NCBI GenBank assembly: GCA_040768665.1
Contig: JAXGMN010000011.1
Span: 124,001 to 188,000, forward strand
DNA from: JABWBD01 sp040768665
GTDB lineage: Bacteria > Planctomycetota > Planctomycetia > Pirellulales > Thermoguttaceae
Direction: 5' to 3'
Length of the DNA stretch: 64,000 nucleotides
The notes beneath the pieces were generated by a model. It saw only the letters and a list, made by a program, of their open reading frames with translations. It was not told the DNA's origin and did no database searches. Shown one piece after another: positions 51,143 to 60,778 of this stretch. Every line of letters begins with the position of its first letter. Positions within the stretch are counted from its first letter, which is position 1. The position numbers and the translations under genes are program-made.

Positions 51143-53163
51143 GGATCCAGGAAGTAGAGCCGCGTTTCCATCGGCTCGAATGTCTCCGTGAACTCGGCAA
51201 CGGGAGTACGGCTTACGGATCGGTTTTCGAACAGCTCGGTCACCTTCCGGGCTTGCGGCAAGCGGAAGGTGCGTGTGCCGCCTGCTGCGGAGTGCAGGGC
51301 GATCAACTCATCGTTGGCGTAGAACGGATCGCCCGATTCGCAATAGATATGGACGCCTGCGGTGCGGAAGATTTCCCGCAGCAGTTCCGGCGTTATTTCA
51401 GGACGCCGGAGGAACACCGACGTCCAGGAACCGCGGTCCCGGTAGATCGCTTCCTGCGGCTGCGATGGCCCGCCGAGTTGCTCGACGCGCATTCCCGCGA
51501 GCTTCTCGATGTTGGCCAGATCGTACTTGCCGTCGGTAATGATGCCCGGAGCAAAAGGCATGACAACCGTCTTGCCGTTGCGGAAGAGCTTTTGCCCGAG
51601 CAGACTCCGCTTTTCGGGAGTGACGACAAACAGGTTCGGCAAGATCACGACCTTGAAGGCCGATGTGTCAAGCTTCGGCAAGTCGGCCAGCGAATAGCAC
51701 CGCCACGGGACCCCGGCGCGGAACATGGCGAATTGCAGGTCCCGCAGGAGGGAATCGGCCAGCCGGCAGTGCCCATCGACGTAGTACATCGAGTCGGCGT
51801 CGGCCAGGACGGCCACCTCGGCCTTGCCGGGTCCGGTGTCGGCAAAGCGCTCGCTGATGGCGGTCATTCTCTTCATGTTGTCCATGATGACGGGATCGTC
51901 GAACCAGCCGCCGAACATGTCGAACCACCAGAGGTGCGATCCGTGGATCATGGCCATGGCGAATTCGCGGCGCAGGGCGCCGACGGCTTCGGCCGGCGTG
52001 CGCAGGTCGAGCCGTTTTCCGTTGCCGGTGCGACGGCGTGTGGCAGTCTGGCTGCTGTCGGCGAGGCAGTAGGTCGTGTGGTCGACCTCGTGCCATGCCC
52101 CTTTGCCGTTGGCGAACAAGGAATCGATGCAGTAGAGAAACCCGCCCGTGCCGCCGCCACTGCGGTTGCGGTAGTCGGCGGGTTCGGTGTTGTAGCCCAA
52201 CAACGGCGACTGGAACGTGCGATCGTAGTCGAGGTGGCCTTCAAACAGGAGCCGGTGTGCGCCGAGTTCCATCATGTAGCCGTGAAAGGTGCCCAGCGGC
52301 ACGCGGCCGCGGATGACCCGTTTGGCCTCGTCGGCGAAGTCGAGCATGCGATCGGCAATCAGGCGGTTGTGGAACTTCCAGTAGGCGATCTTGTCGGCGT
52401 CGCGGACCGGATCGTAGAACAGTTCGTGCGCGGTCTTTTCCCGATCCTCCGGGACCTTCAGCCCGGGGCGGCCCATCCATTTTGCGAACGCCTCGTGTTT
52501 CCGCGGCCCCGGTTTGCCTTTCTGCCAGTCGTACCATTCGCAAGTGCCGCCGCAGGAGAGTTGATAGGCGACAATCCGGTCGCGATATTTCGACTCGGTG
52601 TATTGGAGGAATTCGCGGAGGTAGGCGGTGGCGTCGCGGCGGAAGTCGTCGCGGAGGAGGACTTCGGCCAGTTCGCAGAAGCTGTCGGTCCCGCCCGAGC
52701 CTTCGCATCGGGGCGGGAGTTTCTCCGCGTCGGGATTCGTCTCCACCAGTCGGAGGAAGTCGTCGGCCCCGCCGTGCGACCTGACCCACCAGGCGGGCGT
52801 GTTCAGGTCGATCATCATCATCAGTTTCGCCGCGGGGTTCCACTCGAGCACGTCGCCGATGTGATCGTCGAGCGACTTCCAGTTGTATTGGCCGGGGCCG
52901 GTCCAGATGGGAGGGTAGTTCGAGTAGGGAACGTTCAGGCTGCAGATCGTATTGGAGGGATAAATGAAGACGAGCCGCACCCCGGCTTCGGCGAACTGAC
53001 GGTTGTACCGCTCCTGCGGCCAGAACGAGCGATAGGCGATCCGCGGGAGGCCGGACATGCGAGTGCTTTGCCGGTCCGGTGGGTCCGGAGCCTGAGCATA
53101 CCCAATGGAGCCGAGCGTCACGGCGAGCGTAACGGCCAGGATTCTGCAACGTGTGGACGACAT
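51139..53163 (-). CDS. Secreted glycoside-hydrolase-like protein, C-terminus truncated by an element
   Basis: 674 aa. Signal peptide residues 1-23 (LAVTLAVTLGSIGYAQ). A TIM-barrel start (GLPRIAYRSFWPQERYN, VRLVFIYPSN), AKLMMMIDLNTPAWWV and SCGGTCEWYDW, whose Glu may be the acid/base, suggest a clan GH-A enzyme related to beta-galactosidases; the second half resembles their flavodoxin-like trimerisation domain. The frame now ends FLDP plus TAA from the palindromic element. Removing the element restores 12 more residues and a TGA overlapping the SDR start. Confidence 0.75.
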   Translation of the reverse strand: MSSTRCRILAVTLAVTLGSIGYAQAPDPPDRQSTRMSGLPRIAYRSFWPQERYNRQFAEAGVRLVFIYPSNTICSLNVPYSNYPPIWTGPGQYNWKSLDDHIGDVLEWNPAAKLMMMIDLNTPAWWVRSHGGADDFLRLVETNPDAEKLPPRCEGSGGTDSFCELAEVLLRDDFRRDATAYLREFLQYTESKYRDRIVAYQLSCGGTCEWYDWQKGKPGPRKHEAFAKWMGRPGLKVPEDREKTAHELFYDPVRDADKIAYWKFHNRLIADRMLDFADEAKRVIRGRVPLGTFHGYMMELGAHRLLFEGHLDYDRTFQSPLLGYNTEPADYRNRSGGGTGGFLYCIDSLFANGKGAWHEVDHTTYCLADSSQTATRRRTGNGKRLDLRTPAEAVGALRREFAMAMIHGSHLWWFDMFGGWFDDPVIMDNMKRMTAISERFADTGPGKAEVAVLADADSMYYVDGHCRLADSLLRDLQFAMFRAGVPWRCYSLADLPKLDTSAFKVVILPNLFVVTPEKRSLLGQKLFRNGKTVVMPFAPGIITDGKYDLANIEKLAGMRVEQLGGPSQPQEAIYRDRGSWTSVFLRRPEITPELLREIFRTAGVHIYCESGDPFYANDELIALHSAAGGTRTFRLPQARKVTELFENRSVSRTPVAEFTETFEPMETRLYFLDP

Positions 53164-53431
53164 GGTCTATTTCCAGCCAATCGGGTACGGTTTTTTTCAA
53201 TTGTAATCTGTCGTTGGCCAAGGGATCAATCATTGACCGGAAGGGCCGGTAGCGAACGAGCAGGCAGGCTTTCGCCGGGCGCCGGTGGATCGCTTGGACC
53301 GGTCTGCCAGACTGCTCGCGCCAGTAGACGATTAACGGGCTACTTTGAGAAGCCTGCAAGCCCAAGCCGATGATGCCCCCGTGGCGTCCACCCACAACAA
53401 CCTGCTACAATGCGAGGGGGCAAGGCAGATG

Positions 53432-53555
53432 GTAACCGTTCACGCGGCGGAAGAGAGGGGGACAGGTCCATGTTTTCGGCCAACGTGTTTCGCGCCAAAA
53501 CGCCCGAACTGGCCGAAAAATAGACCAGTCCCCGGCCGCGGGCGTGAACGGTTAC
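53432..53555. repeat. Palindromic element, GTAACCGTTCAC type, copy C, with 8-bp duplication
   Basis: GTAACCGTTCACG ... CGTGAACGGTTAC with the GGGGACAGGTCCATG / GGCCGAAAAATAGACCAG interior. Both sides are flanked by GGCAGATG. Confidence 0.9.
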
Positions 53556-53598
53556 GGCAGATGAGATCGAAGCAAGGCGTCAAGAGAGGCGTATTCCC

Positions 53599-56500
53599 AT
53601 GCAGAAGCACACGAGGCGTCGAGCCATCCTCATGATTCTCTGTTGCCTGGCGTCCCGCAGCCTGGCGGAGGTGCAGGTCTCGCGGAGCACGGTGACGCTG
53701 CCCACATATCCGCCGGGGCCGTGCGACAAGAACCCGATTTTTTACACGGGCCGCGTTTACCAGGGCGCGCAGGGCCGGGTCTACCCGTATCCGCTGCAGG
53801 ACGTCCTGCACGACGAGAAAGTCGACAAGGCTTACACGGCCCTAAGTCTGGAGAATGAATACCTGAAGATGTCCGTCCTGCCCGAGGTCGGCGGAAGGCT
53901 GTTCCGCTTCACGGACAAGGATACCGGCTTCGAGATCTTTTACCGTCAATCGGTGATCAAGCCCGCGCTGATCGGGATGCTGGGTGCATGGACTTCCGGC
54001 GGCGTGGAGTGGAATTTTCCACACCACCACCGGGCCACTACATTCATGCCCGTCGATTTCACCACGACCGAAAACGCGGACGGGAGTAAGACGATCTGGA
54101 TCGGCGAGACGGAGCTGCGGCATCGGATGAAGTGGTCGATCGGCTTGACGATGCGGCCGGGACGCTCTTACCTGGAAGCGGACTGCCGGTTCATGAACCG
54201 GCAGTCGTATATCGAATCGATGCTGTATTGGGCGAACGTATCGGTACACTGCGGCCCAGACTACCAAGTGCTGTTCCCGCCTTCCTGTCGCGTCGGCATG
54301 GATCACCACAAAACCTACTTCACGCGTTTTCCCATGGGCCGGCCGGACGTGAACATCGAGAGAATCGCCGACTTGAGCTGGTGGAAGAATTTCACGACGG
54401 ACCACCGGTCGATTTTTGCCGTCGATCCCGACAACGATTTCCTGGCGGGCTACGATCACGGCCGGCAGATGGGCACGGTGCACGTGGCGAACCGCCAGAT
54501 CGTGTGCGGCAAGAAGTTTTTCCTATGGGGCAACAACCCGGGCGGCTTCGTGTGGGACAAGGTGCTTACGGATCACGACGGGCCGTACCTGGAACTGATG
54601 GTCGGCGCCTACTCGGACAACCAGCCGGACTACAGTTGGATCTCGCCCTACGAGACCCGCTCGTGCAAGCAGTATTGGTATCCCATCAAGGAGATCGGCG
54701 GAGTGAAGTGCGCGACGCTCGATGCGGCCGTGAACCTTGAACGCCGCGGGCCCGACAAGGTCCTTCTCGGCTTCAACACGACGGCCAGGCACGATCGCGC
54801 CAAGGTCGTTCTGAAACACGGCGGGAGAACGTTCTCCGAGGTTGTCGACATCGATCCCGACACGCCTTACCTGAAAGAGATTCCGATCGCCGCGGCCGTG
54901 AAGGACCCGGAGCTCACCGGCATTCTGCTGGCATCCGACGGCCGCGAGTTGGTTCGCTACACGCCGGTCGTGGTGGAGGAGCAGCCGCTGCCGGAGCCGG
55001 TGGAAAACCCCAAGCCGCCGAGGGAGTACAAGACTGCCGAAGAGCTGTACCTGGTCGGTCTGCGGCTGGAGCAGTTTCACAACGGCATTATCGATCCGCT
55101 GCCGTACTATGAAGAGGCGCTCCGGCGCGACCCGATGGACCTGCGGGTGAACACGGTGCTGGGAATTCGCCTGGCGCGGCAGGCAAGATTCTCCGAAGCC
55201 GAAGAGCACCTGCGCCGGGCCGTCCAACGGACGACGCGGAATTACACTCGCGCCAAAGATGCCGAACCACACTACTATCTGGGCGTCGTTCTCAAGGAGC
55301 AAGGGCGGCTCAAGGAGGCCGAGGACGAACTGTGGAAAACGGTGTGGCGCGACTCGTTCCAGCGCGCCGGCTATGTGGAACTGGCGCAGATCGCCTGTCT
55401 CCGGCACGATTACGCGGCTGCCCTGGATCGGATCGAAAACGCGCTGGACGTGGCAGCCCGCTCCAGCAAAGCGCATACGTTGAAGGCTTACGTCCTTCGC
55501 AAGCTCGGGCAGGACAAGGAGGCGGAAGCCGTGCTCGACAAGGCCGTTGAGCTCGATCCGTTGGACGTCTGGTCGCGGGCGGAACGTTGCTTCCTCACCG
55601 GCGGCGGAGATTCGGTTCTCGCCGCGATGAGCCGAGACCGCGGCGACAAGCTGCAAGAGATGCTGGAAGTGGTCGCCGACTACGGCAACGTTGGCGCCGT
55701 GGACGAAGTGTTGGCGATTCTGACCCAGGCCGAGTCGGGCGGCGCGGCCTACGCGAGTCCGCTGGTCAAGTATTCGGCGGGGCACTACAACCTGCAAATC
55801 GGCAAGACCGACAGGGCCCGCGAACTGTTTGCTCAGGCCGCGGCCATGCCCACCGATTACTGTTTTCCTTTCCGGCACGAGGAACTGCGGGCCCTCTCCG
55901 CCGCCGCCGAGATCGGCCCATCGGATGCCAACACCTGGTACTATCTCGGCAACCTGTGCTACTACCTCGACCAGCGCGAGCGGGGCATCGCGGCGTGGGA
56001 GAAGGCCGTCAGCCTGAATCCGTCGCACGCCCTGGCCCTGCGCAACCTGGGATTTGCTTACGGGCGGATTCCGGAGAAACGCGCATTGGCGGTCACGCGC
56101 TACGAGGCGGCGATCAAGGCCGACCCGGAGAACGTGGCCTGCTTCCTGGAACTGGACAAGCTGTTGGAGAAGGTCAACCGCGACCCTGCCGTGCGTCTGG
56201 CATTGCTGGAACGCCACTTGTCGACCGTCCGGAAAAGCGACCCGACCATGCTACGGCTGGCCTACCTGTATAACGAAACCGGACAGTACGGCGAGTCGCT
56301 GGCCATCTTGACCACGCGGCGATTCCACGTGTGGGAAGGGGCCTCGGCGCTGCATCAGCCGTTTGTCGACGCGTGCCTGCTTCGCGGACTGGCGAAACTG
56401 GCGTCGGGGCGGAACGCCGAGGCGCTCGACGATTTCCAGGCGGCCAACACCTATCCGGAAAATCTTCAGGCGGGACGGCCGGGCGACGCGGGACAGGGAC

Positions 56501-56922
56501 CGAAGATCCACTACTACACGTCAAGGGCCTATCGCGCGATGGGCGACGGCGAAGCGGCGAAGGCGGAACTCCGCAAGGCGATGGAGGGACGCGTGGCCGA
56601 CGGCGAGATGAATTATTATCGGCTGCTGGCGGCCCGCGAACTGGGCGACGCCAAGGCCGAGGCGGAACAGAAAGAGCGGCTGCGCGCGGCGATTGCGGCT
56701 TGCGAGAGGCCGGAAACCGTGGATGCCTACGCCAAGTTCGGCGGCGAGAACACGCCCAACGAGCGAGTGGGGCTACGTTCGGCCGAAGCCGCGTACTTGA
56801 AAGGCCTGGCGGCGCTGGCGGCAAACAAGCCAGAAGCGGCCAGGGCGATGTTCAACCGGGCGCTGGCCGAGCGGCCCGGTCTGATCTGGGCGAAGTATTT
56901 TCTGCAGGATGACGCGAGATAG
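53599..56922 (+). CDS. Secreted DUF5107 protein with TPR repeats
   Basis: 1,107 aa. Signal peptide residues 1-23 (AILMILCCLASRSLA). Residues about 30-450 form a galactose-mutarotase-like DUF5107 domain (LSVLPEVGGRLFRFTDK preceded by ENEYLKM; GGVEWNFPHHH). From about residue 470 many TPR motifs follow (YYEEALRRDPMDLRVNTVLG, PHYYLGVVLKEQGRLKEAE, WYYLGNLCYYLDQRERGI). The family combination is known in carbohydrate-degrading bacteria and probably binds sugars. It starts 43 bp after an inserted palindromic element. Confidence 0.88.
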   Translation: MQKHTRRRAILMILCCLASRSLAEVQVSRSTVTLPTYPPGPCDKNPIFYTGRVYQGAQGRVYPYPLQDVLHDEKVDKAYTALSLENEYLKMSVLPEVGGRLFRFTDKDTGFEIFYRQSVIKPALIGMLGAWTSGGVEWNFPHHHRATTFMPVDFTTTENADGSKTIWIGETELRHRMKWSIGLTMRPGRSYLEADCRFMNRQSYIESMLYWANVSVHCGPDYQVLFPPSCRVGMDHHKTYFTRFPMGRPDVNIERIADLSWWKNFTTDHRSIFAVDPDNDFLAGYDHGRQMGTVHVANRQIVCGKKFFLWGNNPGGFVWDKVLTDHDGPYLELMVGAYSDNQPDYSWISPYETRSCKQYWYPIKEIGGVKCATLDAAVNLERRGPDKVLLGFNTTARHDRAKVVLKHGGRTFSEVVDIDPDTPYLKEIPIAAAVKDPELTGILLASDGRELVRYTPVVVEEQPLPEPVENPKPPREYKTAEELYLVGLRLEQFHNGIIDPLPYYEEALRRDPMDLRVNTVLGIRLARQARFSEAEEHLRRAVQRTTRNYTRAKDAEPHYYLGVVLKEQGRLKEAEDELWKTVWRDSFQRAGYVELAQIACLRHDYAAALDRIENALDVAARSSKAHTLKAYVLRKLGQDKEAEAVLDKAVELDPLDVWSRAERCFLTGGGDSVLAAMSRDRGDKLQEMLEVVADYGNVGAVDEVLAILTQAESGGAAYASPLVKYSAGHYNLQIGKTDRARELFAQAAAMPTDYCFPFRHEELRALSAAAEIGPSDANTWYYLGNLCYYLDQRERGIAAWEKAVSLNPSHALALRNLGFAYGRIPEKRALAVTRYEAAIKADPENVACFLELDKLLEKVNRDPAVRLALLERHLSTVRKSDPTMLRLAYLYNETGQYGESLAILTTRRFHVWEGASALHQPFVDACLLRGLAKLASGRNAEALDDFQAANTYPENLQAGRPGDAGQGPKIHYYTSRAYRAMGDGEAAKAELRKAMEGRVADGEMNYYRLLAARELGDAKAEAEQKERLRAAIAACERPETVDAYAKFGGENTPNERVGLRSAEAAYLKGLAALAANKPEAARAMFNRALAERPGLIWAKYFLQDDAR

Positions 56923-56980
56923 GACGCTGCCATGTCGCCTGCGCCGGCAAGGCGAGCGGCAGAAAGAGACTTGCCACGTG

Positions 56981-57035
56981 GTAGGATGGACATTCCTGTC
57001 CGTCGGCAGAAGACGGACAAGAATGTCCATCCTAC
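56981..57035. repeat. Long hairpin, GTAGGATGGACATTC type
   Basis: GTAGGATGGACATTC and TGTCCGTC pair with GACGGACA and GAATGTCCATCCTAC around a 6-nt loop, nearly perfect over 24 bp. It lies between convergent genes. It is unlike the GGGGACAGG-core elements and may be a separate REP-type or MITE-like sequence. Confidence 0.8.
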
Positions 57036-57145
57036 TGGTAAGACAATGCATGCCGCTGGCCTAACATCATGAAACAAGCAGCCACCGGCCTGTGTCTCTT
57101 GATGCTTCCGCACGTCTTCCTGGCAGCGGGCCCGTCTCCGACCTC

Positions 57146-57871
57146 TCATGCCAGACGGCTCCGCCGGCATGCGTCGCTGTAGGTTTCTTCGAGATCGACA
57201 GGGACAACACCCGCGTTGCGCAGGGCTAACGGCAACACCGGAAACCGCTGGCCCAAAGTAAGAGAGGTCGCCCAGAGCTCAATCTGGTCGCCGGACGATT
57301 GCCGCGAGGGCCGATAAGCGACCGCATAGGTGGTCGTCGACGACGGCAGCAGGAACGGCTCGCCTTGGCCGAGCAGGGCGACGATCTCATTGTGCAGATT
57401 GACCAACCGGTTGGTGACGATATCGGCCACGATCAAGCCGACGCCGCGAGTGAGATAGCTCACGCACTTGGCCGCAAAGGCTCGGCGGGCTTGGGGACGG
57501 TCCTTGTTGCCGGGACTGACCAATTCGATGGCCCCCACGAGCGTCGCGCCCGTGGTGGTGGCAAAAACTTGTACCTCGATGTCGTCGGGAAAAACGGTCG
57601 GCAAGATCAGATCCGTGGCCGGCGGCGACCACACGCGCGCGGCCGTAGCTGTCGCCACGGCGCCGCAATCTTCCGCCCTGGGTGACTCGCTGAGGCTGGC
57701 GACATCCACCTCGACCTGGCTTCCGATATGCACTTGCATGTCGGCATAGTATTCCTCGGCCAGGACGTCGCGATTCAGTTTCTCGACGATTGCCGCTGCC
57801 CAAAGGCCGTGGAAACCTTCCCAGCTTCGGCGCTGGCTGATGGGCGGATGAAAGTGATCCAGCAAGGGCAT
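57146..57871 (-). CDS. DUF4058 family protein
   Basis: 241 aa. PLLDHFHPPISQRRSWEGFH at the start, IEVQVFATTTGATLVGAIELVSPGNKDRP in the middle and QRFPVLPLALRNAGVVPVDLE near the end match DUF4058, a family frequent in planctomycetes and cyanobacteria. The ELVSPGNK segment resembles a PD-(D/E)xK-like nuclease strand as in Uma2-type proteins, but activity is unproven. Confidence 0.88.
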   Translation of the reverse strand: MPLLDHFHPPISQRRSWEGFHGLWAAAIVEKLNRDVLAEEYYADMQVHIGSQVEVDVASLSESPRAEDCGAVATATAARVWSPPATDLILPTVFPDDIEVQVFATTTGATLVGAIELVSPGNKDRPQARRAFAAKCVSYLTRGVGLIVADIVTNRLVNLHNEIVALLGQGEPFLLPSSTTTYAVAYRPSRQSSGDQIELWATSLTLGQRFPVLPLALRNAGVVPVDLEETYSDACRRSRLA

Positions 57872-58010
57872 GGATAGCTCCTGTTTGGATATCCGTTCCG
57901 GCGGCGGGGATTGACGCTCTTACGAGTTCGCCACGGACTACCCCATTATTGTAGGGCATCTGCCACACGCGAAGCAACCGCAAACTGGGGAAGCCGGGAT
58001 GAGAGTCGTC

Positions 58011-59552
58011 CTATTTTCCGTACCGCTTCTGGAATTCCTCCTGCCTGCGCTCGCGCTCGGCCTTTTCGGCCGGGTCCATCCGGTTCAAGTACCAGCGGTG
58101 GTCGGCTGAGGAGAGGACCTCGTCGATCTTCTTCTCCAGGGCGTCCGCCGCGGCAACCTTCCCCGCGTCGCCGGACCGCTTGCCCTCGTCGACAAGGTCC
58201 TGCAACTCGGGGATCATTTCCGAGTAGAAATGCTTGGCCACCTCGTAGGTGCCGTGCCAGTGCGTGTAGTCGGGGCCCATCATCGACGCCCCGTGCCGCG
58301 CCCGGCGGCCTTCGTGGTGCCAGATCTCGAACCAGATCCAGTCCAGCCGGTTGGAAAACTCGACCGGGCGCATCAACGGCTTCGCCAGGCCGTACAGCGA
58401 GAGCCCGGGCTTGGCAAACTTCTCGTGGTAGACGTCGATCAGCGCGTCGTACTGAACGTAAAAATTGTCGACCCATTGTTGTTCGTGACAATTCACGCAC
58501 ACCGTCTTCATGTTGTTGCGGCGAGTCTGCCAATTGATAACGGCTCCCGGCAGGCCCATCTTCTCATCGCTGATCTCGGGCCGGATGGAAACGGCCGGCC
58601 GGTTGTTCCAACTGATCCGCAGGCCCACGTCGTGCGTGACCGGCAGCCCCGGCGTCGCCGGCCGATTTTTCGTCGCGGGGCGGGACGGGGTGGCGCTCAT
58701 ATGGCAGGTCGCGCAGGTCGGCGCCAGATGATAGTCTTCACCGACGACCCACTTCGAGGAGTCCATATTCAACTTGTCGCGGAAGGCGCGGAAGGCGATT
58801 CCATGCTTCGATTCGTAGTAGATTTCGATTTGCGGGTGATCGGGTCCCATATGGCACTTGCCGCAGTTGTCCGGATGGCGCGCCTGATAGGCGGAAAACG
58901 AATGCCGGCTGTGGCAGGCCGAGCACGAACCCTCCGAACCGTCGGGATTGATGCGGCCGATTCCCGTGTTGGGCCACGTGGCCGGGTCGAGCTTGCCGCC
59001 CGGCAGCACCTTGATTTCGCTGCCATGGCACTGCCAGCAGCCGCTCACGGCCGTGGCGCTCACGCCCTTCTGGAACGCGGGCGTGACCAGGCCGCGGTTG
59101 CCCTCCACGACCTCGGCCAGGTTGTTGTCCAGCGAGCCGAGGATTCGGCCGCCCTTGGAATGGTGGGAGTCGGCAAACTCGCTCGCCTCCTGCGAATGGC
59201 ACCTTGCGCAGTCCTTGGGGGAAACAATGATCGAGATCCAGTAACCTTCGTGCTGGAATGCGTCGGTTTCGCCTTCCTTGGCGGCGTGGCACTCGAAGCA
59301 CCCCACGTTGGCCCGGTAGTGCTTGCTATTGCCCCATTGCTGATAAATCGGCGTATTTTCGAGTTTGTGGCACTCGACGCATGCCCGTGTCTCTTTGGAC
59401 ATCTCGGGCAGTCCCCACGCCTGGCCGAACGTGGCAGATGCCTGGCCGAAAACCGAGATTGCCAGTACAACGATTCCCACCCGAAGGCACACATCGTTTG
59501 TCGAAGTCAGTTTCATCATCGTGTCGATCCCCATGGAACGGCCCCTTTTCAC
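58011..59552 (-). CDS. Octaheme c-type cytochrome (HAO/ONR-related)
   Basis: Up to 513 aa; the ATG at 59552 overlaps the NrfD stop by 4 nt, with ATG 59534 as alternative. A signal peptide follows (VGIVVLAISVFGQASATFG). Eight CxxCH sites are visible: CVECH, CFECH, CARCH, CWQCH, CSACH, CGKCH, CATCH and CVNCH. This number and spacing fit the hydroxylamine oxidoreductase / octaheme nitrite reductase superfamily. Being encoded with NrfC/NrfD-type subunits, it probably receives electrons from quinol. The substrate (nitrite, hydroxylamine or a sulfur compound) cannot be told from this reading. Confidence 0.85.
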   Translation of the reverse strand: MKRGRSMGIDTMMKLTSTNDVCLRVGIVVLAISVFGQASATFGQAWGLPEMSKETRACVECHKLENTPIYQQWGNSKHYRANVGCFECHAAKEGETDAFQHEGYWISIIVSPKDCARCHSQEASEFADSHHSKGGRILGSLDNNLAEVVEGNRGLVTPAFQKGVSATAVSGCWQCHGSEIKVLPGGKLDPATWPNTGIGRINPDGSEGSCSACHSRHSFSAYQARHPDNCGKCHMGPDHPQIEIYYESKHGIAFRAFRDKLNMDSSKWVVGEDYHLAPTCATCHMSATPSRPATKNRPATPGLPVTHDVGLRISWNNRPAVSIRPEISDEKMGLPGAVINWQTRRNNMKTVCVNCHEQQWVDNFYVQYDALIDVYHEKFAKPGLSLYGLAKPLMRPVEFSNRLDWIWFEIWHHEGRRARHGASMMGPDYTHWHGTYEVAKHFYSEMIPELQDLVDEGKRSGDAGKVAAADALEKKIDEVLSSADHRWYLNRMDPAEKAERERRQEEFQKRYGK

Positions 59553-60778
59553 GGGCGGCTTTCCGCGCTCGCGGACCCAAAACGCTTCTCGTAAGTCAAT
59601 TCGCCCGCAAGCACCGGCACGGAGATGCGGACGAAAATGGTATATAGCAAGAGCCCGAAGGCCCAGATGCCGAGGCAGACGGCGATCTCGTTGAACGTCG
59701 GCGTGTACTCGACGATTTCACCCAGCGGCGTGGGCACAAAGGCGGGCACGATCAGCCCCATCCCCTTCTCGATCCAGATGCCGACGATCGACAGCACACA
59801 CGCCGTGTTGAGCATCTTCAACCCTCGCGATGCCGGCAAGACCAGCAGAAGGGTGGCGACCAGGTTCATCGAGATGGCCGTCCAGATCCAGGGCACGAGG
59901 GCGTCGCGGCCATGCAGCCCGAAATAGAGATAACGCGACGACGCCAAATGGGCCGAGTCGGTGTAGAACTCGGTAAAGATCTCGCAGGCCAGCAGGAAGA
60001 GGTTGATGATCATGGCCACCTGGATGATCCGCCGCAGTGTGAGCAAGGCGTCGTCGCTCACGCGGTGGTGGGTGTAGCGACGCACGACCTGCAGCGTCAG
60101 GATGATGAAAGCCGGGCCCGCGGCAAAGGCGCTCGCGAGAAACCGCGGAGCGATAATGGCGGAATTCCAGAAGGGGCGGCCTCCGAGGCCGACGTAGAGA
60201 AACGCCGTCACCGTGTGGATGCTTACCGCCCACACGATCGCCACGAACACGAACGGGACATAAAAAACCGGCGACGGCATCCGGCCGCAATAGGCGCAGT
60301 AAACAAGGTATCCGCAGATGTGAAGATTCAACAGGAGGTATCCGTTCAGCGCAATCACGTCCCATGTGAGCATCGAGATGGGAAAGTTGAACCGCCACAG
60401 CAGGTGCATAAAGCGGTCCGGTCGGCCGAGATCGGCCATCACGAACAGCAGGCACATGATGATCACGGCCACGGCCAAGAGCTCGCCGAAGATCACCACG
60501 TCGTGGAGATGCATGTTGCGGTAGACGTAGACCGGAATCACCAGCATCGCCGCCGCAGCCGCAAGGCCGACCAGGTAGGTGAAGTTGGCGATGTAGAGTC
60601 CCCAGGAGACCTGGTCGGTCATGCCCGTCGCCACCAGGCCGTAGACGAGCTGGCGGCAGTAGGCGTAGAGGCCCGTTAGCGTCACGAGCGTCAGCACCGT
60701 CATCCAAAGGTGATATCGCCAGTCGCCGACGAAGCTCAGCCGGAAGCAGTCCCAGAGAAAGGTCGCGTATTTCTTCAC
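59549..60778 (-). CDS. NrfD/PsrC-type quinone-interacting membrane subunit
   Basis: 409 aa, about ten membrane helices (for example WMTVLTLVTLTGLYAYC, ITYLVGLAAAAAMLVIPVYV-like segment, VIIMCLLFVMADLGRPDRF). GRPDRFMHLL and the polar residues between helices are typical of the NrfD family, which oxidises or reduces quinones and passes electrons to the Fe-S subunit. The start overlaps the Fe-S gene's stop by 4 nt (ATGA). Confidence 0.9.
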   Translation of the reverse strand: MKKYATFLWDCFRLSFVGDWRYHLWMTVLTLVTLTGLYAYCRQLVYGLVATGMTDQVSWGLYIANFTYLVGLAAAAAMLVIPVYVYRNMHLHDVVIFGELLAVAVIIMCLLFVMADLGRPDRFMHLLWRFNFPISMLTWDVIALNGYLLLNLHICGYLVYCAYCGRMPSPVFYVPFVFVAIVWAVSIHTVTAFLYVGLGGRPFWNSAIIAPRFLASAFAAGPAFIILTLQVVRRYTHHRVSDDALLTLRRIIQVAMIINLFLLACEIFTEFYTDSAHLASSRYLYFGLHGRDALVPWIWTAISMNLVATLLLVLPASRGLKMLNTACVLSIVGIWIEKGMGLIVPAFVPTPLGEIVEYTPTFNEIAVCLGIWAFGLLLYTIFVRISVPVLAGELTYEKRFGSASAESRP

